From NCBI GenBank assembly GCA_016190825.1, contig JACPPV010000032.1:1-64000 (forward strand): a stretch of DNA of 64,000 bases. The letters run 5' to 3'. Source of the stretch: Chloroflexota bacterium. Its GTDB lineage: Bacteria; Chloroflexota; Dehalococcoidia; Dehalococcoidales; UBA2162. The notes below the pieces were generated by a model that saw only the letters and a list, made by a program, of their open reading frames with translations, ran no database searches and was not told the DNA's origin. Below, piece after piece: positions 8,993 through 16,303 of the stretch (position 1 is the stretch's first letter; every line of letters begins with the position of its first letter). The translations under genes and the position numbers were made by a program.

Positions 8993-9198
8993 CCTGGTAC
9001 CTAATTGCATAAAAAGGCGTCACAGTGAGACCGTTTGCCCCCGTATCAAGTACGGGGCAGGCTCTGAGACTGTCGAAGGACGCGCAGGTGGTTTCATTCA
9101 GCTTCGCTCCCTCAACTTCGTTCGGGACAGGTCAGGACGGGCTACCTCACCATGAACGGCGCTTATTAGTAGGCTTTCTTGCACAATTAAGTACTAGG
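8993..9198. mobile_element. MITE-like element with 15-bp terminal inverted repeats
   Basis: CCTGGTACCTAATTG at the left and CAATTAAGTACTAGG at the right are inverted repeats with two mismatches. Between them lie smaller palindromes (CCCCGTATC-AAGTACGGGG) and GAACGGCG-type arms. A related element ends with the same AAGTACTAG at about 35897. No ORF is inside. The right terminus overlaps the last codons of the sensor kinase and supplies its TAG stop. Confidence 0.55.
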
Positions 9199-10345
9199 CA
9201 TGTGATGGGCGGACGATTGGAAGGCGGAAGGAGAAGGTACTGCCTTTGCCGTGGGTGCTTTCGGCCCGGACTTCTCCACCCTGACTCTCAACAAGCTGTT
9301 TGACGATCGCCAGGCCCAGCCCGGAGCCGCCGGTACTCCTCGTGCGCGAGCGGTCTACCCGGTAGAAGCGGTCGAAAACGTGGGACAGATCCTCCGCCGG
9401 GATACCGGTGCCGGTGTCAATTACTGATACGGTCACAGCGCCGGCACCGGAGTGGAGCTTTACGGTGATACTGCCGCCTTCCGGGCTGTATTGCATGGCA
9501 TTGTTCAGAAGATTACGCAGGACCTGGGAAGTGCGCTCGGGATCCGCCCACGCTTCGGGCAGTTCCTTCGGAGCCTCAAGCTTGACGGACTGCTTCCTGG
9601 CGGTAAGCTGGGTCTGAAATCCATCAATAACCTGGGATGATAATACTTTCAGGTCGGCAGCCTGCAACTCAAACTTGAGTTGGCCGGCATCAGCCAGGGA
9701 GAGCGTCCGCAGGTCATCAACAAGCCTCGCCAGAAGCAGCGTTTCCTGGTGAAGTGAAGACAGGTTGTCTTTGTCCGGGGACAGAACGCCATCCAGCATT
9801 GCTTCAACGTTGCCCCTGAGCACGGTCAGGGGCGTCCGCAGTTCGTGGGCGATATCGGCGATCATATTGCGCCGTAGCTCCTGATCACGTTTCAGGGCCA
9901 CCGCCATCGAGTTGAATGATTGGCCAAGCTCCTCCAGTTCTCCTGAGCCGCCGATGTCTACCTTCTGGCTGAAATCGCCCCGGGCTACCCGCCCTGCCGC
10001 CGCCGAAACCTTCCCCAGTGGAGCTACGATCAGACGGGTAAACAGAGCGCCGAGCAGTATTGCTACGATAACCCCGGCTGTTCCGGCGATCCATAACGTT
10101 TGCCTGAGATTACCCAGGAAATCGCCTGCCGCCTGAGTCAGGGTGACACCGCCCATCATATCCGTCATCATGCCTGCTCCCATCATGCCCTCCATAGATT
10201 CCATATGGCTAAGGAAGGTGTTAAACTCGCTCGAGGTAGAGCGGTATGCCAGCATGGCCACCATGACCACGCCGAGGACGGCAGCCACCACAAAGGCGGC
10301 AGTCAGCCTGGTGGAGAGGCGATTGAACAGCGGAAATCTAGCCAT
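9194..10345 (-). CDS. Sensor histidine kinase with a methionine-rich extracytoplasmic loop
   Basis: The start is the ATG at 10345, overlapping the response-regulator stop by eight bases (ATGGCTAG), giving 383 residues. TM1 (AAFVVAAVLGVVMVAML) and TM2 (IAGTAGVIVAILLGALF) bracket a short periplasmic loop containing MESMEGMMGAGMMTDMMGG. HAMP follows, then HisKA with the phospho-acceptor HELRTPLTVLRG, and HATPase_c with N-box NLLNNAMQYS, DTGTGIP and GSGLGLAIV. The Met-Met spacing resembles soft-metal (Cu+/Ag+) binding sites and parallels the Met-rich protein encoded upstream, so copper sensing is a reasonable inference. The stop codon comes from a MITE terminus. Confidence 0.9.
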   Translation of the reverse strand: MARFPLFNRLSTRLTAAFVVAAVLGVVMVAMLAYRSTSSEFNTFLSHMESMEGMMGAGMMTDMMGGVTLTQAAGDFLGNLRQTLWIAGTAGVIVAILLGALFTRLIVAPLGKVSAAAGRVARGDFSQKVDIGGSGELEELGQSFNSMAVALKRDQELRRNMIADIAHELRTPLTVLRGNVEAMLDGVLSPDKDNLSSLHQETLLLARLVDDLRTLSLADAGQLKFELQAADLKVLSSQVIDGFQTQLTARKQSVKLEAPKELPEAWADPERTSQVLRNLLNNAMQYSPEGGSITVKLHSGAGAVTVSVIDTGTGIPAEDLSHVFDRFYRVDRSRTRSTGGSGLGLAIVKQLVESQGGEVRAESTHGKGSTFSFRLPIVRPSHA

Positions 10346-11045
10346 GCTGAGGTTCCTCGAGTTTATAGCCGATGCCGTGCACGGTAACGATATTGCAGCC
10401 TTCCCGGCCGTCGGCGGCACCGAGCTTGCGTCGGAGGTTCTTGATATGGACGTCTATGGTGCGCTCATAGCCTTCGTAGGTCTCGCCCAGGGCGCTGTCG
10501 AGAAGCTGTGCCCGGGAGAAGACCCGTCCTGGGGACCGCGCCAGAGCGGCCAGGATGTGGAACTCGGCCGGAGTCAGCGCCAGCGGGTGTCCATGGCAGG
10601 CTGCCTCAAAACGCTCCTCGTCCAGCACCAGCTCGCCCAGCACCAGCCGTGACGGCGAAGGAAGGGGTACGGCATAAGGGCGGGAGCGGCGCAGAACGGC
10701 GCGGACCCTGGCTACCAGTTCCCTCGGGCTAAAAGGCTTGGTAATATAGTCATCAGCGCCGAGCTCAAGACCAACCAGCTTGTCCGCATCCTCACCGCGT
10801 GCCGTGAGCATGATTATTGGGACGTCCGAAGAGCGGCGTATCTCCCGGCAAACCTCCAGACCATCCATCTCCGGGAGCATGATATCAAGGATGATGAGGT
10901 CGGGGATTTCACGCCGGAAAGCCTCCAGGGCACGGCGCCCATCGAGGGCATCGCTTACCTGGTAGTCCTCGCGCTCAAGGTAGGTGCGTACCAGGCTGAC
11001 TATCTTCGGCTCGTCATCAACGACAAGAATCTTTCCCCTGGACAT
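10338..11045 (-). CDS. OmpR/PhoB-family response regulator
   Basis: The ATG at 11045 (MSRGKILVVDDEP) has an AGGAG seven bases upstream and replaces the track's 11147, giving 235 residues. The receiver domain has the acidic pair DDE, the phosphorylated Asp in LIILDIMLPEMDG, the Thr of MLTARG and the Lys of YITKPFSP. The winged-helix DNA-binding domain contains LTPAEFHILAALARSPGRVFSR and the typical TIDVHIKNLRRKL. It forms a coupled pair with the Met-loop kinase. Likely targets are the Met-rich and DUF302 genes upstream, by position only. Confidence 0.94.
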   Translation of the reverse strand: MSRGKILVVDDEPKIVSLVRTYLEREDYQVSDALDGRRALEAFRREIPDLIILDIMLPEMDGLEVCREIRRSSDVPIIMLTARGEDADKLVGLELGADDYITKPFSPRELVARVRAVLRRSRPYAVPLPSPSRLVLGELVLDEERFEAACHGHPLALTPAEFHILAALARSPGRVFSRAQLLDSALGETYEGYERTIDVHIKNLRRKLGAADGREGCNIVTVHGIGYKLEEPQHG

Positions 11046-11147
11046 AGCAGGCTCCTGCCTCCAGTAGAGCATACAACAGCCGGACAGAGAAGTAAAATTG
11101 GAAAACTGAGAGTGTTTAATCATAGCGAGCACATTCCCCTTCAACAC

Positions 11148-11386
11148 AGTCTACACTGAACGTAGCGAATGTGTTGAAGAGGGTCAGTGCCTGCCCCGTA
11201 TCCCGAATCAAGTACGGGAAAACTCTGATATGAGGTAAAACTCCGCGTGGCGATCTCAATACCTGTCCTGAGCGATTTATCCCGAACGAAGTTGAGGGAA
11301 TCCTAAGGAAATCCTAGAGATTGCCTCGTCCCGATTTCATCGGGAATCGCAAGGACAAAATGGGTTGCTAAACGCTCTCAAAACTG
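11148..11386. other. Non-coding gap with degraded palindromic repeats
   Basis: No ORF or promoter pair is convincing here. It holds short palindromes such as CCCGATTTCATCGGG and fragments (CGAACGAAGTTGAGGGAATC) resembling those inside the MITE-like element at 8993-9198, so it is probably a decayed mosaic of the same repeats. Confidence 0.4.
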
Positions 11387-11767
11387 TCAGACGCTCTCAA
11401 TAGCCTTCTTCAGCTTGCTCTCCACCTGCTCGGCAAGGCCGGCCAGTTTTTCGTTCTTCACCACGCCCATGGTGACCGTGGGGCGGGTGGCGACGACAAA
11501 TGTTTTGCCGCCATCCTCATAGACTATCACGTTGCATGGCATGACCAGCCCGATGTTCCGCTCGGCCTGGAGCGCCTGGTAGGCGAAGGGCGGATTGCAT
11601 GCCCCGAGGATGACGTATTTATCGAAGTCCACATCGAGTTTCTTCTTCAGGGTCTCTTTGACATTGATTTCGCTGAGGATGCCGAAGCCCTCATTCTGAA
11701 GCTCGGCCTTGACCTTTTCGACAGCGTCCTCGTAGGAAAGTGCTACCTGTCTCTTATTGCCGTACAT
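11387..11767 (-). CDS. DUF302 domain protein
   Basis: 126 residues, a single DUF302 domain: VKAELQNEGFGILSEINV, LKKKLDVDFDKYVILGACNP, then IGLVMPCNVIVYEDGG and the C-terminal helix. The family has a simple alpha/beta fold, is often found with heavy-metal or copper genes, and has no settled function. There is no signal peptide, so it is cytosolic. It lies 91 bases downstream of the Met/His-rich exported protein on the same strand and ahead of the response regulator, which supports a metal-stress unit. Confidence 0.88.
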   Translation of the reverse strand: MYGNKRQVALSYEDAVEKVKAELQNEGFGILSEINVKETLKKKLDVDFDKYVILGACNPPFAYQALQAERNIGLVMPCNVIVYEDGGKTFVVATRPTVTMGVVKNEKLAGLAEQVESKLKKAIESV

Positions 11768-11858
11768 GTCTTTTCCCCTTCATTCTTTGCGTTATCGGGT
11801 CAAAAGCCGGGGGCACGCGCTGCATGCCCCCGGTGTCTCATTCATCCTTGCCGGCCAT

Positions 11859-12218
11859 TTACCAGCCCATCATGCCGCGGCCCGTGCCGCCACCCATCAT
11901 CCCACCATTTCCCATCATGTCCTGCATACCGCCGTTGCCCATCATGCCGCCTGTTCCATGCATGCTTTGATGGTCCATGTCCCCCATGACAGCATCGCAT
12001 TCCTCATACATGCTTTCGTGGTCAACGTCTTCCATCACGATAGCACATTGAGCATGTTGCACATCCGTAGGAGGGGCTCCCATAATGGGAACTGTGCCTC
12101 TGGGTGGGGTTGAGATTCCAGCAAAGGCAGTGCCCAACAGGGGAGTGCCGATGATGACTCCTGCGGCAAAAGCCAGTACGATGGCCGCTATCAATAGTAT
12201 CTTCCGGGTTCCAAGCAT
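11859..12218 (-). CDS. Exported Met/His-rich protein, likely periplasmic metal binder
   Basis: 119 residues with a clear signal sequence (IAAIVLAFAAGVIIGTPLLGTAFA). AAGGAGG lies upstream of the ATG. The mature half is dominated by Met, His, Asp and Gly: DHESMYEE, DHQSMHG, then repeated GMMGNGGMQDMMGN and GRGMMGW. No catalytic fold is visible. Repeated M-x-M and DHxSM motifs are typical of extracellular copper- or silver-binding proteins. Its Met-rich tail strikingly resembles the sensor loop of the nearby kinase. The role as a metal sponge or chaperone is inference. Confidence 0.75.
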   Translation of the reverse strand: MLGTRKILLIAAIVLAFAAGVIIGTPLLGTAFAGISTPPRGTVPIMGAPPTDVQHAQCAIVMEDVDHESMYEECDAVMGDMDHQSMHGTGGMMGNGGMQDMMGNGGMMGGGTGRGMMGW

Positions 12219-12414
12219 TTATGACCTCCTTAATTTTATTTTATTTTGAGCATTTCCTGCTCTCATGATTAATGCTATCAGGCTCTTATGTAGATGGTAT
12301 CAGCAAAGTATGAAGAAATTATGTGGTTTTCCGGAGAGGGTGACAGAATCGCGTAGTGTTATTAGAACTCTTGTGCTACTATTTGTCATTGATACGGCAG
12401 GCGGAGATAAAGCG

Positions 12415-12777
12415 ATGGAAGACGAAGAAAAGAAAAAAAGGGGCGCGCCGAAGGGCAACCAGAACGCCCGGAAGCATGGTTTTTACTCCCGGGTCCTTGA
12501 CGAGAAGGAGCGGGCTGACTTCGAGATGGCCACCTGCGTGGAGGGCATCGATGGCGAGATAGCCCTGCTGCGGGTAAAGATAAAATCGCTTGTGGAGCGG
12601 GACCCCGAGAATATGCGGCTCATCATGCAGGCAATAAATACGCTAGAAAGGCTGGTCAGAACGAAATACAGCATTGGCAAGGAAGACAAGAAAGGACTGA
12701 GGGGCGCCGTCGCCAACGTCCTCAAAGATATTGCTTTGCCGCTGGGTATCGGCGTGGGAACAGCGCTCAAGAAATAA
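12415..12777 (+). CDS. Terminase small subunit-like protein (phage/transposon-type)
   Basis: The ATG at 12415 (MEDEEKKKRGAPKGNQNA) follows a GGCGGAG box and gives 120 residues; the longer track start adds unlikely sequence. The lysine-rich head plus GAPKGNQNARKHGFYS is a hallmark of small DNA-packaging (TerS-like) and related element-borne proteins. A helical middle with DGEIALLRVKIKSL and a C-terminal alpha-helix follow. A terminase-large-like gene lies about 95 bases downstream. No other phage genes are near. Confidence 0.6.
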   Translation: MEDEEKKKRGAPKGNQNARKHGFYSRVLDEKERADFEMATCVEGIDGEIALLRVKIKSLVERDPENMRLIMQAINTLERLVRTKYSIGKEDKKGLRGAVANVLKDIALPLGIGVGTALKK

Positions 12778-12871
12778 AGTAGCAAGGGTCAATCATCAAG
12801 TGTCAAGCCCCCTTTTCTACGGCGTTTGTTACTTGTGACTCGGCAATTGACACCTTTCTCCGGAGGCACTT

Positions 12872-14257
12872 ATTAATCCTCAGATCAGTCAGCTTCGTCC
12901 TTACCAGCAGGAGGTAGCCCTGGCGGTCCTGGACAGCGTCTTTGGCCGCAAGGGACTTACCTTTTCCGTGGAGATTGCCCGGCAGGGCGGCAAAAATGAG
13001 CTCTCCGCCCAGCTTGATCTCCTGCTGCTCACTCTCCACATGGCGCAGCCTAAGAACCTGGTGAAGTGCGCGCCTACCTTCAGGCCGCAGGCAGTTATTT
13101 CCATGGGCCGGCTAAAGGACCGCCTGAATGATGCCGGCTTTGACGGAATATGGACAGCCGAGCTTGGTTACATCATCCGGCTGGGCGCCGCCCGGGCGAT
13201 TTTCCTCTCCGCCGATCGGTCAGCCAACGTCGTCGGACATACTGCCCATCTCCTGCTTGAGATAGACGAGACGCAGGACGTGGACAAGGAAAAGTATGCC
13301 AAGGAATTCAAGCCGATGGGGGCAACTACCAACGTGACCACCGTGCTGTATGGGACAAGCTGGGATGATTCCACCCTTCTCGAAGAAATGAAGTACACGA
13401 ACCTGGGGTTGCAGAAGCGGGATGGTATCCAGAGGCACTTCCGCTTCGACTGGCAGGAAGTTGCCAGATACAATCCCGATTACCTTGCCTACGTAGAAGG
13501 GGAAAAGGCGCGCCTGGGAGAAAATCATCCTCTGTTTCTGACGCAGTACCGCCTCATGCCCATCCATGGCGGGGGCGGCTTTCTGTCCCCGCAACAACGG
13601 GCGCAGCTCCAGGGGGAACATTCCAGGAAGAGCCGGCCAGAGCCGGGGAAGGTTTATGTAGCCGGAATTGACCTTGCCGGGGAGGCGGAGGAAGGGGAAG
13701 GTGCCCGTTTGAGGGCGCTCAAGCCGCAGCAGGATTCCACCGTGGTTACCATCGGCGAAGTAGAATTTCCCGGCGGCGTTATGGCGCAAAAACAGCCGGC
13801 GGTCAAGATTGTGGAACACTACTGGTGGACGGGCAGGAAGCACACCGAGCTATACCCGCAGCTGGTGGATATCCTGAAAAACGTCTGGCGCTGCCGGCGG
13901 ACAGCGGTGGATGCCACCGGAGTCGGGCAGCCGGTCGCGTCTTTTCTGAAGGAAGCGTTAGGCACGATAGTGGTCCCCTTCACCTTTACACAGCCATCGA
14001 AATCTGAACTGGGGTTTAACCTGCTGGCGGCGGTCAACTCCGGCCGACTGAAGATGTATACCGGAGATGGATCGTTGGAGTACCGTGAGTTCTGGTCTGA
14101 AATGGAGAAAGCGCGGAGCCACTACCGTCCCAGCCAGACGATAGACTTCTACGTCGACCCGACGCAGGGCCATGACGACTTCCTGATGAGCCTGGCGCTG
14201 CTGGCCGAGGCCGCCGGCAACTATTCGCCAAGGAGCGCGAGGGGAACAAGAGTTTGA
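12872..14257 (+). CDS. Terminase large subunit-like protein (orphan)
   Basis: The track begins at a GTG at 12968, but the frame is open and conserved-looking upstream (LRPYQQEVALAVLDSVFG). I place the start at an ATT at 12872, five bases after GGAGG. The length is about 461 residues. The N-terminal ATPase has a Walker A-like ARQGGKNEL, a deviant form seen in terminases, and Walker B LLLEIDETQDV with a coupling motif GTSWDD. The C-terminal RNase H-like nuclease shows GIDLAG, AVDATGVGQ and DPTQGHDDFLMSLALL with the expected acidic residues. No portal, capsid or tail gene accompanies it and homoserine dehydrogenase follows directly. Confidence 0.7.
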   Translation: MNPQISQLRPYQQEVALAVLDSVFGRKGLTFSVEIARQGGKNELSAQLDLLLLTLHMAQPKNLVKCAPTFRPQAVISMGRLKDRLNDAGFDGIWTAELGYIIRLGAARAIFLSADRSANVVGHTAHLLLEIDETQDVDKEKYAKEFKPMGATTNVTTVLYGTSWDDSTLLEEMKYTNLGLQKRDGIQRHFRFDWQEVARYNPDYLAYVEGEKARLGENHPLFLTQYRLMPIHGGGGFLSPQQRAQLQGEHSRKSRPEPGKVYVAGIDLAGEAEEGEGARLRALKPQQDSTVVTIGEVEFPGGVMAQKQPAVKIVEHYWWTGRKHTELYPQLVDILKNVWRCRRTAVDATGVGQPVASFLKEALGTIVVPFTFTQPSKSELGFNLLAAVNSGRLKMYTGDGSLEYREFWSEMEKARSHYRPSQTIDFYVDPTQGHDDFLMSLALLAEAAGNYSPRSARGTRV

Positions 14258-14303
14258 CACCTCCCCCTTTCCAGCTATAATATACCCTGTTGGATGGAGA
14301 GCT

Positions 14304-15566
14304 GTGACTGAAGCCAAAATGAAGAATATCGCCGTCATCGGCTTTGGCAATATCGGCACCGGCGTGGTGGAGCTTCTTTACCGGAAGGGAATCGCCGGGT
14401 TGAAACTGGTTAGGGTGGTGGACACGGACCTGGAGAAGAAACGCCCGATCACCCTCCCGGCAGACTATCTGAGCCGGGACTGGCGGGAAGCGGTCAGCGA
14501 TCCCGGTATTGACGTCGTTGTCGAACTGATCGGCGGCATCGAGCCTGCCAGGACCATCCAGATTGCCGCACTGCAAAAAGGCAAGGACGTGGTCACCGCC
14601 AATAAGAAGCTGCTTGCCAGAGAGGGGCAAAATATCTTCCAGATGGCGGCAAATTTAGACCGCCGCTTGGGCTTCCGCGCCGCTTTTGTGGGCTGCCATT
14701 CGCTTATCCACGAGTTCCGACAGGCCGGCACCGCCGCCAAAAAATTCCGGCGGATACATGCCATTTTGAACGGCACCTCCAACTACATACTTTCGACGAT
14801 GACCCGCGAGGGGAAAACCTTCGAGGAGGCCTTGAAGGAGGCCCAGGCGAAGGGCTTTGCCGAGGCCGACCCGTCCGATGATATTGACGGGCTGGATACG
14901 GCCAACAAGGTCCGCATCCTGCTGGCGCTTATCGCCAACTCCTACCAGCGGGCGGGCGATTTTCCGGTCGAGGGGATCCGTGATATCAGCGCTCAGGATA
15001 TCCGGTATGCCGGGGAACTGGGCTACTCCGTGAAACTGGTCGGCGTGATTGAGCCGAAAGATGGCGTCTTCTACGTCAGCGTGCGTCCGGCACTGGTGCC
15101 GCAGATTTCCCTTCTCGGCTCCATAGACGGCGCCTATAACGGCACTGAGACGGAGGACGAATACGGCGTGGTCTCAGGGCTGGTGGCGCCCGGCGCCGGG
15201 ACCTATCCTACCGCCGATGCCGTCATCAAGGACCTGCTCGATATCGCCGAGGGCCGGCCGATGCCCATGCCCGATTCCGCCCGGCCGCTTGCCCTCGGCT
15301 CTGGTGAAAAGGAGGAGCGCCGGTACTACCTTCGCTTCAGCGTGGTTGACCAGGCCGGCGTTCTTGCCCGGATCTGCAACATTTTCTGGAACTACAACAT
15401 CAGTATTGCCGCCGTTATCCAGAAGGAGGCGACCTCCAAGGATTTCGTGCCGGTGGTCATCACCACCCACCTCGCCCGTGAGGGAGACATGATGACCGCT
15501 ATCACCGAAGTTGATAAGCTGCCTGTGGTCAAAGCCCGGACAAAAGTCATCCGCATCCTTGCATAG
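14304..15566 (+). CDS. hom: Homoserine dehydrogenase with C-terminal ACT domain
   Basis: 420 residues from a GTG preceded by GGAGA. The Rossmann NAD(P) site is GFGNIGTGVV, the substrate-side sequences are TANKKLLA and the family signature LNGTSNYILSTM, and the catalytic region contains AKGFAEADPSDDIDGLD. A C-terminal ACT domain (YYLRFSVVDQAGVLARI) implies allosteric feedback, typically by threonine. It converts aspartate semialdehyde to homoserine on the path to threonine and methionine. It stands alone here, without lysC or thrB/C. Confidence 0.96.
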   Translation: MTEAKMKNIAVIGFGNIGTGVVELLYRKGIAGLKLVRVVDTDLEKKRPITLPADYLSRDWREAVSDPGIDVVVELIGGIEPARTIQIAALQKGKDVVTANKKLLAREGQNIFQMAANLDRRLGFRAAFVGCHSLIHEFRQAGTAAKKFRRIHAILNGTSNYILSTMTREGKTFEEALKEAQAKGFAEADPSDDIDGLDTANKVRILLALIANSYQRAGDFPVEGIRDISAQDIRYAGELGYSVKLVGVIEPKDGVFYVSVRPALVPQISLLGSIDGAYNGTETEDEYGVVSGLVAPGAGTYPTADAVIKDLLDIAEGRPMPMPDSARPLALGSGEKEERRYYLRFSVVDQAGVLARICNIFWNYNISIAAVIQKEATSKDFVPVVITTHLAREGDMMTAITEVDKLPVVKARTKVIRILA

Positions 15567-15681
15567 ACCTCCCATTGCCCATTCCCCGTAGTACCACGTA
15601 ATAAATGCCAAATGCCAAGTAACCAATCAGTCTCCGTATCTGTAACTTGATTCTTGCTACTTGTCGCTTGATACTTCACTC

Positions 15682-15710
15682 TTGACACTTTACACTGAAA
15701 CGTGTATTAT
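15682..15710 (+). promoter_or_regulatory. XRE promoter with embedded operator TACAC-N6-GTGTA
   Basis: TTGACA, 17 bases, TATTAT. The predicted start falls on or next to the ATG at 15717, so the transcript is probably leaderless. The palindrome TACAC-TGAAAC-GTGTA (15691-15706) covers the spacer and the first bases of the -10. The same palindrome recurs at 16260-16275. Confidence 0.7.
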
Positions 15711-15716
15711 TGAGTT

Positions 15717-15968
15717 ATGCCCAGGAAATACCGGTATGAGGTCGGGCGCGAGGGGTGGGACGCCGAACGTATTCGGGCGCTGAGGCGGCACCTCAACCTG
15801 ACCCAGCGCGAGCTCGCCGATAGGCTGGGAACGCGCCAGCAGACTATCAGCGAGTGGGAAAAGGGGATGTACCGACCGCGCGGAGCTTCAGCTACTCTCC
15901 TTTCTATGGTCGCCGAGCGCGCTCGCTTCAAATACGATGCGGGACAGGAGAAGGGGGAGACGAGCTAG
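15717..15968 (+). CDS. XRE-family helix-turn-helix regulator
   Basis: 83 residues, essentially one HTH_3 domain: IRALRRHLNLTQRELADRLGTRQQTISEWEKG with the usual helix 2/helix 3 residues. A short C-terminal tail has no effector domain. There is no ribosome binding site because the ATG sits at the expected +1 of the promoter, as in leaderless phage repressor messages. It is probably autoregulated through the TACAC-N6-GTGTA palindrome in its own promoter and may repress the DUF2851 gene downstream, which carries the same site. Confidence 0.88.
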   Translation: MPRKYRYEVGREGWDAERIRALRRHLNLTQRELADRLGTRQQTISEWEKGMYRPRGASATLLSMVAERARFKYDAGQEKGETS

Positions 15969-16002
15969 CTTCCGATGCGAAAAAGAGTGTAGATAAGCCA
16001 TT

Positions 16003-16067
16003 GGCTTGCCCGAGTGGTGCTGGCTCTGGATAGATACGGTCAAGCATGTTGTCCACTCGGGCAAGCC
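16003..16067. repeat. Perfect 15-bp inverted repeat with a 35-base loop
   Basis: GGCTTGCCCGAGTGG (16003-16017) and CCACTCGGGCAAGCC (16053-16067) are exact reverse complements. They lie in the roughly 300-base gap between the XRE gene and the DUF2851 gene, without a T-run. It could be a regulatory cruciform, a remnant of a small mobile element or an RNA hairpin. Confidence 0.6.
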
Positions 16068-16259
16068 GGAACACGAAAGTGGCGAATCAGGCATGGTTTT
16101 TCAGCTTCCATGCCTTTGGAAGTCTTCAGAAGTATGAACCCGGCCTGGGACTCACGGTCGAAAAAGAGTTTACACAGTGCACGAGGCACATTGACAGCGC
16201 CAGGCGGGGGACGGCTTAGTAAGAGTGAGGGGATTAGGGAAGAGTTTTTGGCCGGCTGA

Positions 16260-16279
16260 TACACGATAACGTGTATAAA
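16260..16279 (+). promoter_or_regulatory. Second TACAC-N6-GTGTA operator and -10 upstream of DUF2851
   Basis: TACAC-GATAAC-GTGTA followed directly by TATAAA. The half-sites and their position relative to the -10 are the same as in the XRE promoter. No good -35 is present (only TTGGCC at poor spacing). Confidence 0.6.
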
Positions 16280-16303
16280 TATGGTGGCAAAAGAGCAAGA
16301 GCT

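Noticed and set aside
12265-14257. An intact prophage around the terminase genes
   Set aside because: No portal, capsid, tail, lysis or integrase genes are present on either side; housekeeping hom follows directly.
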